Shown piece after piece: positions 1 through 11,836 of a stretch of 64,000 nt of DNA; position 1 is the first letter of the stretch; the number at the start of each line of letters is the position of its first letter. The notes below the pieces were generated by a model that ran no database searches, had not been told where the DNA came from, and was given only the letters and a program-made list of their open reading frames with translations. Origin of the DNA: Coix lacryma-jobi var. lacryma-jobi (Eukaryota; Streptophyta; Magnoliopsida; Poales; Poaceae); NCBI GenBank assembly GCA_009763385.1, contig CM019827.1, positions 90,194,314-90,258,313 of the forward strand, read 5' to 3'. The translations under genes were made by a program, and so were the position numbers.

Positions 1-859
1 GAGTTGCAAGCCGGTGGTGCTTATTACTCTTGGAGGTTGCCACCTCCTAGACGGCTTGGTGATCGAGTCTCCGTCGTGAAGCCCGCGTGAAGATTGTGCG
101 TGGCTCCGGAGAAGGATTGTGAGGGGCATTGTGCTCGCCCCGCGGGGATCGCGAAGAGCAACTCTAGTGGATTGCGCGTGTCATTGAGTTACCCTCACTT
201 GTGGGTGAGTTCTTGCGGCGCTCGAGTGTCGAGCTAGGTGTGGTGCCTATTAGCCGCCGAACTACCAAAGTGTGTGGTCGACACAACGGGGACTAGCTTG
301 GTGGCAACCAAGTGAACCTCGGGGAAAAATCACCGTGTCAACATTGTCTACTCTTCTCGGTGGTTTGCAATCTCCTTACACAAGCTTGTATTTACTTTCA
401 TACATATTGTGCTTGTGTAGCTATCTTGCTTGTGTAGCATAGAGTTGATCCCATGAGTGACTAGTTGACTTGTAGTCTTGCTAGTCACATTGCTTAGTTT
501 GTGTAGCTAAGTTGAGCTCTCTAATTTGGCTTGTGTAGCCTTGTTATTGAGCATTGCTAGTGAGCTTAGGCTTCGCGCTTTTGCTTAGTGGCTTGTGTAG
601 GAGCTCCCTCGTGCTTAAAGTACTAGTTGCATAGGATTGTGTGACCTTGCTTCTAGAATTGGTTAGGTGAGCTTTAGCTAGCCCGACACCTTATTTGCAT
701 TGTTTAGGATCTTTTATAAGGTGTCATAGAGTATAAGTAGAGGGGTGTAGTCTTGGCTAGACCGATAGTTTTAATTCCGCATTTATTTCGGTTAGCCGGT
801 GCGATTAATTTTAAAAAGGACTATTCACCCCCCCTCTAGTCCGCCATCTCGACCCTTCA
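1..859 (+). repeat. Cop-A 5' LTR, 3'-terminal 859 bp
   Basis: It is the same length as, and apparently identical to, 7360-8218. It ends in ...CCCTTCA directly before the primer-binding site. The left 1.62 kb of this LTR lies outside the window. Confidence 0.93.
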
Positions 860-861
860 AT

Positions 862-873
862 TGGTATCGGAGC
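862..873 (+). other. Cop-A primer-binding site (tRNA-iMet)
   Basis: TGGTATCGGAGC, two bases after the LTR end, is the usual plant Copia site complementary to the 3' end of initiator methionine tRNA, where minus-strand DNA synthesis starts. Confidence 0.9.
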
Positions 874-910
874 AAGGTCTCTCATTTGTGGTCTTCACCG
901 ACCCGAGAGG

Positions 911-2749
911 ATGGCGTCTAGTGGGCTAGATGATGTGTGTGATACACATATTTTTGATGGCACACACTTTGCACAATGGAAACACCATATGCTTGATCAT
1001 TTTCGTGCAAAGGGGCCAAAGTTTTGGTGGATTATCACTAGTGGTCTCACTCATGTTTTGGACCATAGAAATCTCACCAAAGCTCAAAAGGATCTCTTTG
1101 AACTTGATGCAAATGCTTATTGTTATCTAATGGATGCATTGAGTTTTGAGTTGTTTTATAAGATCAACTCCAAAGGGACCGCCCATGAGATGTGGGAATC
1201 CATCAAGACCACCTTCGGTGATCCCTCCACGTTTGATGATGGCAAGTTCATAAAGGAGGATTAACCGGTGGTACATGAGGATGTTGAGCATGACCGCAAC
1301 ATAGTTGTTGTGGAAGATTGCTCCACCTCATGTTCAAGTGATGCAATCAATGAAAATACTTCAAGCACACTTGACAAGATGGAAGATGATGCCTCAAGTG
1401 ATGCAAGTGATGATTCAACCTCAAGCACACTTGATGGTAATGATGGCTCATGCTCGGGCGATGATCGTGATACTACTACAAGCCCATCGCCACATTGCTT
1501 CATGTCACAAGGTGACACCAAGGTATTTAATGCAAATGTGGTTGATCATGTTGATTCATATGATGAGCTTGTTAGTAGACTTGCTAGCATGACCATGTCT
1601 TTAGAAAATGAGAAAAATAAAACAATGAAATTAACAAATGAAAACTCATTTCTAAAGAACTCATGTGAAGAACATAAGCGCTTACTTGATGTTCTTAAAG
1701 CTTCACATGATGATTTAATTGAAAAGTATGGCTCTCTCATTAAGGAGCTTTCAAAGAAAATTAAAAATAATGAGAGCTCATCACATGGATCAAATGATCA
1801 ATTGCAAAATGTTGCTAACCCATGTGATGTAGGCAAGAAGAATGTATCCACCTCTTGTGATGATTTAATATCTATGCCATGTTCTTCACATATAGATGCT
1901 TGTTCTACTTCTATGTCTTGTGAGACTAACCTTTTGAAGGAGAACAATGAGCTCAAACTTGAAGTGAAGAACTTGAGCAACAAGTTAGAGAGGTGGTGTA
2001 AATCAAAGGTCACCTATGAGCACATAATGAAGAATCAAAGAAGCTATGGTGACAAGAGTGGCATTGGCTTCAACAAGAGCAATGTCAAAGGCAAGAGATG
2101 GGGCAAGAGAAGACATGAAAGAGAAATGAAGAAGCAAGAACAAGAAAAGCTATCTCATTTCATGTGCTATCAATGCCATGAGATGGGACATCTTGCAAAG
2201 GCTTGCCCCAACAAGAAGAAGCCCCAAGCTCAAATCAAGAACAACCATCATGATGGTGACTTGATGAAGAAGAAGAAAACAAGAAGGGGCGGAAGAGCAA
2301 GGCATCCAACTCATATCCATGATGCCAAGATGATGATGAGCAAGAATGAAGAAAAGAAGAAAGATTTGGCTCACATCAAATGCTACAAGTGTGGTGACAT
2401 GGGACACTTTGCCTCGAAGTGTCCTAACAAGCTTGAGAAGAAGGCTCAAGCAACTCATGAGAGGCAAGGCAATGAGAAGCAACAAATGAGCAAAGAAGAG
2501 AAGGCTCAATCCAAGAGAAGTTGCTACTCATGCCGGGAAAGGGGACACATGGCTCATTCATGTCCCCTAGGTATGACTTCTAAGCCTATTTCAATTGATG
2601 ATAATATTATGCTTAGAAAGGATGAAAATGGTACCTCTAAGGATACTATTGCAACTCATCCCGCTACTCATACTAAGGCTATGCCTAAGTATGTTGCTGC
2701 TAACTTGAGAGGACCCAAACTAGTTTGGGTACCATCAAAAAGTGGATGA
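911..2749 (+). pseudogene. gag: Cop-A gag (nucleocapsid polyprotein), one in-frame stop
   Basis: Capsid-like protein that would package the element RNA. An N-terminal UBN2/gag-like part (residues 1-117, with WKHHML and WESIKTTFGDPSTF) is followed by TAA at 1262-1264. The same frame then stays open for 493 codons from 1268. That part has an acidic Ser/Asp-rich stretch, a coiled-coil-like Lys/Glu region and three CCHC zinc knuckles: CYQCHEMGHLAKAC, CYKCGDMGHFASKC and CYSCRERGHMAHSC. Three knuckles are typical of Maximus/SIRE gag. No pol frame follows; the ORF ends at 2749. The single stop in an otherwise open frame could be a sequencing error, a recent mutation, or a real boundary with re-initiation at the ATG at 1268. 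Start chosen: the ATG at 911, 50 bases after the LTR. Confidence 0.85.
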
Positions 2750-5725
2750 TTGTGTGTAGGTACCATGGCATTGGAGACTTGATTCAATTGATTTCATATT
2801 GTTCATTATATGATTGAGTCAAGTAATGAAGCTTAGTGATATCCAAACCCAATGCCAAGTCAAGTCAAGTGAAGTCCAAATGTGCTACAACATACAAGTG
2901 TCACATTCTAGTTGTGGTGATCTTATTGGAATTATTTGAAGGCTTGCAATCAAATTGAGTAGAAGCTTGCTATTGGATGATCATGATTTACAAAGGTATA
3001 TTTCTAGTTGATCATATTCATTTGGGTGCATATGAGTTAATTGAATTGGATATATATGCATATGTTGCTTGCTATAAGGTGATTGAATGGATAAATTGCT
3101 TAGTGATCAAGTTTTGAGTTAGTTTGATTGGATATGTTCATGAGACTTCTTTTAGTAAGTGGTTTGAATGGATATATGTCTTGTGTTGATGTTCAAACAA
3201 GTTTAGCTCAAGTTTGATTCAAATTGGTAGAGTATAGCTCAATTGCTCAAAGTTGTCAAAAATCTGAAATCTGAGCTAGCTGTGATAATAGCCATGTTTG
3301 AATGATCAAATCTATTTGGATTGGCTTGAAATTTGGTACACATGCTCTACACTTGTGATATTAGTCGCTGTGCAAAATTCATGATTATTGGATAAGATGT
3401 ACTTTGGTTTTGGAGTAGATCTTGTCAACTATTGTGCAGCAGTTTTCAGCATGTAGTACTATGGAAAGAATTGAAATCTGGTAGCAATCTAGAAAGCCAA
3501 TGAAGCTCAAATTTTTATGGCTGCTAGAACACTTAGAGAGGCACATCTCCACCAAATTTCATAGTCATTAGACTTATATTTTGGGAGATAAGCATGTTTC
3601 TTTGAGAAGGACAGAATCTGCCAGAAAAGTGACAAATATTGGATTGATTTAGAGTCACTTTGATTGAAAGGCCCTCAAGTTGGAATCATGTTTATAAAGT
3701 GGTTGAGGGACCTATGTTTGGTTTTGAGATGAGCTAGAAGTATGGCAAATATGAGTACAAGTTCATGTGATTGGGAAGTGTATTTGGCACACATTTGGTA
3801 CTCAAATTGAAGATCAAGACCAACATCAAGATGAAGATAAAGATCAAGCTCTAGTATCAAATTGAAGATCATTTGGAAGAAAGAAAAGGACTCAAAGAGG
3901 AATTCAAAGTCACATTTTCAAGAAGAGTTTAATTGGATCAATCAAACAAGGTCAATTCAAGTGAGTATCAAGGATGGTTCTTTGGAGAGAGGTCACTTCT
4001 CCCTTTTGTAGGGGCTTGCCGCCTTTGGTAGGTTAACCAAGTATGATACTTGGAAGGCTAATATGGAAGTGGTGATTCAAAGGATATTTGAGATGCTTAG
4101 TTGAAGCAATGAAAGGATTGACCAAGCAAAGCAAGCAACATGCAAGATAGTAAAGCAAATCATGACAATTCAAGTGGTATTCATATGCAAGCTATGTTCA
4201 AATGAAGAAGCAAGCCAACCACAACAAGATAGCGCACTTAATCATATGAGTGAAGATTTGTTCTATCAATTGGTATATATTGGTCTTCACCATGGACTTC
4301 ACATTGCTATTTGGAGCTTAATTGGAATCAAATGACTATCCTCTACTCCAAGATAGCAAAGGTATCATTGTAATGTGCATGATCATATTCATCCCTTACT
4401 AGTATGCGGTTAGTGCATATAGTACATGCTCAATAGGATCATGCATAACAATTGAAAAGTTTAAATTCATAGCCTACCACTATTGCTTGATTGACTATAT
4501 GATCTAGTGGATAGTATGTGAATTTGTTCATGAGCTAGTGAACCCAAGTACTTGATCTAGAAGATGAACATTCAAGTGTCTAATTCAACATGAGTAAGAT
4601 AACCATTGAAAGATGTGTGAAGAAGCTTACTCTAGAGCAAACCGAGTTAGATATCTTATGCAATATTGCCTAGTTCAAGTCACAAATAAGAAGCTCATGA
4701 AGACGACAAGAGTTCAAGAAGAAGATAATAATGCAAATGGATATCAAGTTAAACTTTTTATTCAAGTGGTATCCTACAAGACTTCAAGTGGTCCTCAACT
4801 TTAAGTGATCAAATCAAGCAAAGATCCATCACCAACAAAAGCTCAAGCTTATCAAGTGGATGACCCATGCTATGACATAGGGAAGGTGCCCCACCTATTG
4901 GTATCAAGGTCAAAGATCCTACACATGGTATCATTCCAACACATATGGTGGTGTCCATCAAAAATGAAGACTCAAGTATCATCCATCTACCCTAGTGTCA
5001 CCCTTTGTGAGAAAAGAGCATACCTTTTATGGTCATTGATGACAAAGGGGGAGAAGTTATGGAAAAGATATGTCAATTATGATATGTCAAGGACAAAGAG
5101 GGAGAAAAGAAGATGGACATGGATCAAGAGGGAGCAAGATTGAAGGAACAAAATTCTTGGACAATGAGAGCACACAAGTAGGGGGAGCAAGCTCATGAAC
5201 TTGGTTGTTGCATTTGATATGTGCATAATCATGTGCTTGCTTGCATTGCATAAGTTTTAAAATTTTATATGCATGCTTGTGTGGTGTATGCTAGTTATAG
5301 GATTTAATTGATGAATTGATAACTAGCATGCATAGGTTAATAGCTAGACTTGTGCTTTTAATGCAAAACTAGACCCTTGCTATTAATGTTGATCTCACGG
5401 GGTTTTCTAGTTTTTATGATGTCTAGCTACTCTTCGATGCTAAGGATGAATCAAAATGTGGTATGCACGCTTCAAAGGTAAAATTTCATCATGTATACCT
5501 TAGCATCACTTAGTAGTGCTAACACTCCCACAAATTTCATATTTATGCATGTGTGCAAGCTTGAAACCAAACCATTTGAGCACACATGTAGGGGGAGTTA
5601 ACACTACAAAGTCGGATTGTATGGTGCTTATCCAAATTCTCGTATATGGTCTTAATGTTGGATAAGTAACATAGAATCCAAAGGAGCTTAATTTCCATAT
5701 CTTTGTAGAGTTGTCATCAATTACC
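2750..5725 (+). other. Cop-A internal non-coding region without pol
   Basis: About 3 kb, AT-rich on the whole. The small ORFs here (4613-4804 and 4805-5143) have no recognisable domain. The region replaces the pol gene of an autonomous relative. Purine-rich GGGGGAG tracts recur near its right end at about 5047, 5179 and 5591, before the tract next to the LTR. Confidence 0.7.
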
Positions 5726-5739
5726 AAAAAGGGGGAGAT
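5726..5739 (+). other. Cop-A polypurine tract
   Basis: AAAAAGGGGGAGAT directly precedes the TGAAAGG start of the 3' LTR. It is the expected primer site for plus-strand DNA synthesis. Confidence 0.85.
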
Positions 5740-8218
5740 TGAAAGGTCCTTGTTTGGTTTTGGTAATTGAGTGACAACTTAGGTGGACTAATATGTGTTT
5801 AAAGTGAATTACACAGGTGATTAGTCCACAGGTGATCATGTGTGAGCAACATATGCCATAGAGGAGAAATGGCTTGGAGGATGTTGAAATGCTCATGCAT
5901 GAAGATGAAGAAGGAGCTTAATGCATATGTGACATGACATGTGGTCATATGGCTAAGATGAAGAAGATCAAGGCAAGACTTGGCTTGATGGACCGGTTGC
6001 GAAGGTGAAGGGCAAGTTGAGGCTTTGAAGCCGTTGGTACCGAGTGTCGGGAGGCTTAAGCAAGACTTGGCGCCGAAGGACCGAAGCGATGGTGAAGAGC
6101 AAGTGATGTCAAGATCGATGGACCATGGAGGCCATGTGATGATATGAAGTGGATCATATCATTTGAAGATAGGTTGGTGCATGTGTTGCATCAACACCGA
6201 AGGAGATGGAATGGAATGCGCAAGGCAAAGGTATATTTGTAGGGCATTTCATTTCACCGGTCATAGGTGTGTAGAGAAGATTATGACCGGGTTTAGGATA
6301 GATGGCCGTACTATTAAGAGGAGCAAACTTGTTTGCATATCGGTCATCTAGTGCCACTTGAGCGATCTAACTTTGCGATGTTACTAAGATCGAGTGGCGT
6401 GGTGAGAGCAAGTGAAAATCCTTTGAAAATTGTTTGTGAAAATGCTAACACACATGCACATGATGTTGTACACTTGTTGGTGTTAGCACATTTGCAAAGG
6501 AGAAGTTGTTGGAGTTGGTTTGGATCAACTCGGAGATGAAAATGAAGTTTTCTGTGTGTTGTCGGTGGTACCGACCCTGGGTTGTCGGTGGTACCGCCCA
6601 AGGATGCAGCGCGCAGACCTCTCTGGACCGAAGCGGTTTTGGCCTGGCGGTGGTACCGCCATTACCTCGGTACTACCGCCGGCGGTGGTACCGACCGGAT
6701 GGTCGGTGGTACTGTGGCCCTGAGGAGTCTCGCGAGGCTCTCTGTTGTTTTCGAAAATAGCTTGCCGGTAGTACCGCCATTACCTCGGTACTACCGCCCG
6801 CGGTGGTACCGACCTATGGCCGGTAGTAACCAAGTTTGCGGAGCTCTCTGGTTTGAGTTGAAAATGGCCTGGCGGTAGTACCGCCATTACCTCGGTACTA
6901 CCGCCCGCGGTGGTACCGACGCAAGGTCGGTAGTGGCTGTTTTTTCGCAGAGCTCTCTGGTCGCGGCGATTTTGGCCTGGCGGTAGTACCGCCATGACCT
7001 CGGTACTACCGACCTCGGAGGAACCGACCAGGGGTCGGTGGTTTGCCTAAATCTGCGCGATGTGAGGTAACGGCTAGTTTGACTAAGCCGGTAGTACCGC
7101 CCAGGAGGGGTCGGTACTACCGACCGGAGCGCAGAATGCCCAGTGAAGGGGCATAACGGCTAGTTGGCCATTGAGGCTATATATAGTCGTTGAGGCCGGC
7201 TTTGGGCCGTGGGTTGGAGCACTCCAAAGCCTTGGTGGCTTGTGTGGATGTGCTTGGGAGCCCTCTAACACACATATGCTTTATTGCTCATCCGATTGTG
7301 TGAGAGAGTGATCCTAGTGCGTTGCTTTGAGAGATAGCATCGAGTGGCACTAGGTGTTCGAGTTGCAAGCCGGTGGTGCTTATTACTCTTGGAGGTTGCC
7401 ACCTCCTAGACGGCTTGGTGATCGAGTCTCCGTCGTGAAGCCCGCGTGAAGATTGTGCGTGGCTCCGGAGAAGGATTGTGAGGGGCATTGTGCTCGCCCC
7501 GCGGGGATCGCGAAGAGCAACTCTAGTGGATTGCGCGTGTCATTGAGTTACCCTCACTTGTGGGTGAGTTCTTGCGGCGCTCGAGTGTCGAGCTAGGTGT
7601 GGTGCCTATTAGCCGCCGAACTACCAAAGTGTGTGGTCGACACAACGGGGACTAGCTTGGTGGCAACCAAGTGAACCTCGGGGAAAAATCACCGTGTCAA
7701 CATTGTCTACTCTTCTCGGTGGTTTGCAATCTCCTTACACAAGCTTGTATTTACTTTCATACATATTGTGCTTGTGTAGCTATCTTGCTTGTGTAGCATA
7801 GAGTTGATCCCATGAGTGACTAGTTGACTTGTAGTCTTGCTAGTCACATTGCTTAGTTTGTGTAGCTAAGTTGAGCTCTCTAATTTGGCTTGTGTAGCCT
7901 TGTTATTGAGCATTGCTAGTGAGCTTAGGCTTCGCGCTTTTGCTTAGTGGCTTGTGTAGGAGCTCCCTCGTGCTTAAAGTACTAGTTGCATAGGATTGTG
8001 TGACCTTGCTTCTAGAATTGGTTAGGTGAGCTTTAGCTAGCCCGACACCTTATTTGCATTGTTTAGGATCTTTTATAAGGTGTCATAGAGTATAAGTAGA
8101 GGGGTGTAGTCTTGGCTAGACCGATAGTTTTAATTCCGCATTTATTTCGGTTAGCCGGTGCGATTAATTTTAAAAAGGACTATTCACCCCCCCTCTAGTC
8201 CGCCATCTCGACCCTTCA
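5740..8218 (+). repeat. Cop-A 3' LTR, 2479 bp
   Basis: Begins TGAAAGGTCC after the polypurine tract and ends ACCCTTCA at 8218, with TG...CA termini. The middle holds the GC-rich palindromic repeat block 6561-7125; the right 859 bp match the window start. Confidence 0.93.
6561..7125 (+). repeat. Degenerate ~108-bp tandem repeats built on GGTAGTACC/GGTACTACC palindromes, in the Cop-A LTR
   Basis: Four or so units start near 6646, 6765, 6871 and 6979, with a partial unit at 7089. Each begins with a palindrome such as GGCGGTAGTACCGCC, then CTCGGTACTACCG, then CGGTGGTACCGAC, followed by a less conserved spacer. Two single palindromes precede the block at 6561-6576 and 6584-6598. Confidence 0.85.
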
Positions 8219-9779
8219 GGGAGCCTTGGTGATACCATTTGAACTCTTCGATGATAATCCTTTCTTGCCCTTTTGCTTTCGTGCTCCAAGTTGGATCCGC
8301 CCATGATGGCGAAAATGTGGCCTCTTGACGGAAGAATGTTGTTGATTGCGCTGGTTTCATTTTCAACCTCCTGCCCCTGCTGGTAACTGGGTTGAGGTGG
8401 CTGCCCCTGGGGTTGGGCTTGAGCCGGAAGCGCTGGCGGCGGTGTTGGCTGGCGCTAATAGTGCATGGGCGACGAAACTGCCACAGACTGTGGCGCAAAG
8501 ACTGGGAACTGGTAACCCTGATACGCCGAATTGTACAGTGTAAATTCTGGGGGGGGCATGTACTGCGGGTGATGCATAGGTGTGTTTGCGTAATTGTGGC
8601 TCGATGCGGCTCCTACTGCCATATCTTGTGAATTATGGAAGACATGCTTGGAAATCTCGCCGGAAGCTAAAGCTTGATCCTTGTCTTTTAGCTCTTTCGC
8701 CATCTTGCTGTGTTTACATTCTCGGGTGGTGTGGCCGAAATTGCCATCGCAGATGATGCAATACGGTGGCTTGGCTCCTCTTCCACGGCCTCTACCATCT
8801 TGGCCGCCACGTCCTGTCCTTCCGCCACACCCTCCGCGGAAAGGTTGATCGAAACCCCTTTGGGGCTAAAAATTGGCCATTTTCGGCCTCTCCATGCCCG
8901 CCACTGACTGCGCTGGTTCTTCCTGCAGAGTGTTGATTGACCGGAAGGGTCTAACCAATCTTTGATTCAGCACTAGGGGCGGTCGACTTGCTTTCGTCGC
9001 TTGTCTCTGCATCAAACGGGTGGCTTTGCATCGCCGAATGTCATCATCTGACCTTGCATATGCGTTCATCACATCGAACAATTCCTTGACAGTTTTCGGC
9101 GGTTCTCTAGACAAGTGGGCGGCGCACTACCCGGTTCCCAAACCTTCGGTGGCTGCTGCAATTACCGCGGATTTCGGCACATTCGGAGCTTGAGCTTTTA
9201 GCTAGATGAAGCACTTGAGGTATTCGAATAAAGGTTCATCGTCTTGCTGGGTGCAGTTCATGAGGTCTCGTGTGGTCTTGACATCCGGCCGGAATCCCTG
9301 GAAAGTGGCGGGCCTTCAACTGAGCTAACGAATAGATGGATAGTGGCTTGAGGGTCGTGTACCAATCCTGAGCCACGTCTACCACTGCCAGAATGAGAGA
9401 TTTTGCTAGAGCCTGATTGTCCCCGCTTGCCGAAAAGACGGTTGTCTCATAGCTCGACAAGAATTTGCGTGGATTCGCCTTGGCGTCGAAAGTCGGAATG
9501 TGTGGCTTGTAGTTGAGCGGCCACAGATGGGCTTGCAATTCTCTTGAAAGCGGGGAGGTTTCGTCGATTGCATTGTCGAAAGCTGGTTACTGCCCTCGCC
9601 TTGGCACGAACACATTTTCTTGAATTATTAGGATCGGGCCTCCTCCAGCCCTTCGCAGTTCCTGAATTTCCTTTTCCAGTTGCCTCCTTTGCGCCTCCGC
9701 GTGACGAAACGCATCACGAGTTTCATCTTCCCTAACTTTTGGCGCAGGCTGCCGCTGTAACTGATCTCTCTGCTAAACC
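8219..9779 (-). pseudogene. gag: Ty3/gypsy gag remnant, reverse strand
   Basis: Read on the minus strand from 9538 leftwards, the frames give a Retrotrans_gag domain (FDAKANPRKFLSSYETTV, then WYTTLKP). A frameshift near 9300 follows, then a second block (9114-8866), and a zinc knuckle CIICDGNFGHTTREC near 8755-8712. The tail (8703-8455) is rich in Pro and Gln. Several stops and shifts separate the pieces, so this is dead. It is cut on the left by Cop-A and on the right by the Cop-B LTR, so both inserted into it. The lineage is uncertain; a Tat-like (RIRE2/Cinful) gag fits best. Confidence 0.75.
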
Positions 9780-10081
9780 TGCGGATACATGGGTGTATGC
9801 CGAGTCTATGAGTGATGAGTGATTGTCAACTGCCGCATGTTCTTTGGCTTGTGTTGTGCAGGTGTCAAGCACGGATACAGTGATCAAAGGCAAGGTGAAG
9901 GTCAAGTAGAGACGTGCCGTGCCGATGGACCGAGAGTGGTGAAGGGCGGACGTGAGTCTGGGACTGAGGGACCGGTGGCCTAAGGATTAGTTGTGGTGGC
10001 TGACAGCCTGGGACAGCGACGAGCGAAGACTTGCAGGTGGACGGGGTGCACGGGCGGTGCATCCCCTCTACGGCTCGGTTT

Positions 10082-10144
10082 GGTGGTTGAGCCACAGAAA
10101 AACCACCGAGTGGACAGTTTCCAGGTTTGGGCCTCAAAACCTGG
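10082..10144 (+). repeat. Two stem-loops in the Cop-B LTR
   Basis: 10082-10107 pairs GGTGGTT with AACCACC. 10121-10144 is an 8-bp perfect stem CCAGGTTT/AAACCTGG around the loop GGGCCTCA. The same layout is tandemly repeated in the relatives at 47172-47387 and 63723-63920. Confidence 0.85.
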
Positions 10145-10951
10145 GTGCTGATGGATTCCGCGTGACGTCCGGGAAAAGCGCAAGCAGAGCGGTGGCGGCA
10201 CGTGGCGGCAATCGGAGAGGTTGCGTCGAGGCAACGCTACCAGTTGTGCGGGCGTGGCCGTCGGATCACCACCTACCACGAGTTGGTCCAGAATAACCCT
10301 AGGGTTTAGCTAGTTTGCTCTGTAATTAGTTAGGGGCAGAGTGGGAATTAGAATTAGGATAAGTAGGGGGAGACACCCACCTCCCCATCTATCTCAGTCA
10401 TTTGCTCTTTGCTTCTAGGGTTTCGTGCTCTCCCAATTCCCTGCTGTAGCTATTGAGATCCGCAGAGAATCATACCTCTGTGTACTAGAGATTTTGAGGA
10501 AGTGAGACCGTAATCTCACTGTTGTAGCGTGTGGTAGCCACACAGTTGCAGATCGATGACTTGATTCGCATTTTGTTCGTGTTCTTCGCGTTCTTCGTTT
10601 CTCCGCGATTTTCCCGTCACTCGATCTCCCTCTCTACTGCGTCTTTGCAAAATCCGTTTGAATCAACTTGTTCTTTATAGTGAGGAGATCATTTCCACTG
10701 AAGGAATTCATCTCACTCCTCACGAACAAGTAGATCGGGTTGATTTCGTTTTCGTGTTGCTTTTTTGTTCATACTCCTCCCCTTTCGATTTCGCGGTGTT
10801 TGAGTTGATTTGAGCGGATGATTTCTTGGGGATAGTCTCCTAACTACCTCGTGATCATCTTCTCCATGTTTGGGAACATGGGATTGAGTTTTGATTCGGA
10901 TTTGGGAAGAGTCGTGTGAGGGGCAACCGAAATCGCCCTCACTGGGAGGTC

Positions 10952-11170
10952 GCGGACAGTCCGCACGTTGGGGACTTGGCCAGAGCAGTGGCCGCGAATC
11001 TCTGCTGTTTGGGTCTCTGTTGACCGGCCGACAGTCCGCCGGTATAAACCACGGACAGTACGGGACTGTCCAGGGGACTTGCAGGAGCAGTGTTGTTTTG
11101 GTGTTTTGACTGGCGGAGAGTCCGCGGTAGGGGCGGACAGTCGGGGACCCCAGGGCCGGACAGTCCAGGA
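10952..11170 (+). repeat. Cluster of GGACAGTCCGC-type palindromes in the Cop-B LTR
   Basis: GCGGACAGTCCGC at 10952-10964, then variants near 11020, 11053, 11112 and 11154. The reversed relative carries the same motif at about 46241-46375 (for example CGGACTGTCCGC). Confidence 0.8.
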
Positions 11171-11585
11171 TTCAACTGTTTGTTGCGGTTTAGTGCGTTT
11201 GCTCTCCCGGCTTCTTCGCTTAGTTTTCGGACTTCCCGTTTGGCCCTAGAGTTGATCTAGGAACCTCTCTAGGTATCTTTGCTACTCGTTAGCATAGGTA
11301 TTTGGGGATTTCTTGATGTAGCTGTCTATCTACGTTTGAGACTTGGTTTTTTAGGGTCGAACTTGTTCCGGTGCTTTTGGCGTTTGGTTCTCTATCGCTT
11401 TGCGGTGCCTCGCTGTGATCCTAGGGATCATCCACCCTCTTCCAAAGGTCTTGGGCATTACGATTTCGATCGAAGCTCTTGGGGTTGATTTTGGGAGAAA
11501 AGGTCAAAGTTTCGAAAGAGGTTTTTGAGCTCCCATTAACCCCCCCCCTCTGGTCGCCTTGCTATTGCTTTCTCGGTCCTTCAAT

Positions 11586-11597
11586 TGGTATCAGAGC
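11586..11597 (+). other. Cop-B primer-binding site (tRNA-iMet)
   Basis: TGGTATCAGAGC, two bases after the LTR end, is the common Copia site for initiator Met tRNA. Confidence 0.9.
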
Positions 11598-11646
11598 GGG
11601 TTAAGGATCTTCCACCTTAGCCGGTTCCAGATCCACAGAAGGCGAC

Positions 11647-11802
11647 ATGGATCGCGGCGTGGGCAAACCGCCATTTTTCGATGGGATGAACTATGCGTAT
11701 TGGAAGATACGCATGTCGGCCTATCTGCAGAGTATTGGTGCTTCCATTTTGGATATTTGCAACTCTGCCGATTACGTGGTCTTAGCTGCTCGTTGTTGGT
11801 AG
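11647..11802 (+). pseudogene. gag: Cop-B gag, first ~45 codons only
   Basis: The ATG at 11647 opens a short frame starting MDRGVGKPPFFDGMNYAYWK, the usual start of a Copia gag (a glycine- and aromatic-rich segment before WKIRM). It stops at 11800-11802. Sequence after about 11795 belongs to the 5' leader of the reversed Athila-like element Ath-E, so the rest of Cop-B (gag, pol and 3' LTR) is missing here. The exact junction cannot be fixed by eye. Confidence 0.75.
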
Positions 11803-11836
11803 TTCTTAGCTTCACTAAAGACAGTGCTAGGCAACT

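Larger units (their letters stand above)
1..8218 (+). mobile_element. Cop-A: gag-only Ty1/copia-type LTR retrotransposon, 5' end outside the window
   Basis: The first 859 bases recur at 7360-8218 with no difference that I could find by eye, so they are the ends of a 5' and a 3' LTR of one element. Between them lie an initiator-Met primer-binding site, a gag-like ORF and about 3 kb without any protease, integrase, reverse transcriptase or RNase H. The element is therefore non-autonomous and would need polymerase from a relative. The 2.48 kb LTR and a gag with three zinc knuckles suggest the Maximus/SIRE lineage of Copia, which is inference. Identical LTRs imply a very recent insertion. The target duplication cannot be checked because the left end is missing; the five bases after the right end are GGGAG. 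Confidence 0.9.
9780..11583 (+). repeat. Cop-B LTR, 1804 bp
   Basis: Starts TGCGGATACATGG and ends GGTCCTTCA, immediately before a TGGTATCAGAGC primer-binding site, so it acts as a 5' LTR. A relative lies reversed at 45827-47695, with the same start following its polypurine tract. It contains one stem-loop pair at 10082-10144 and a cluster of GGACAGTCCGC palindromes at 10952-11170. Confidence 0.88.

Noticed and set aside
4613..5143. Two small ORFs in the Cop-A internal region
   Set aside because: No domain, and no relation to pol or to any family I recognise; likely chance.
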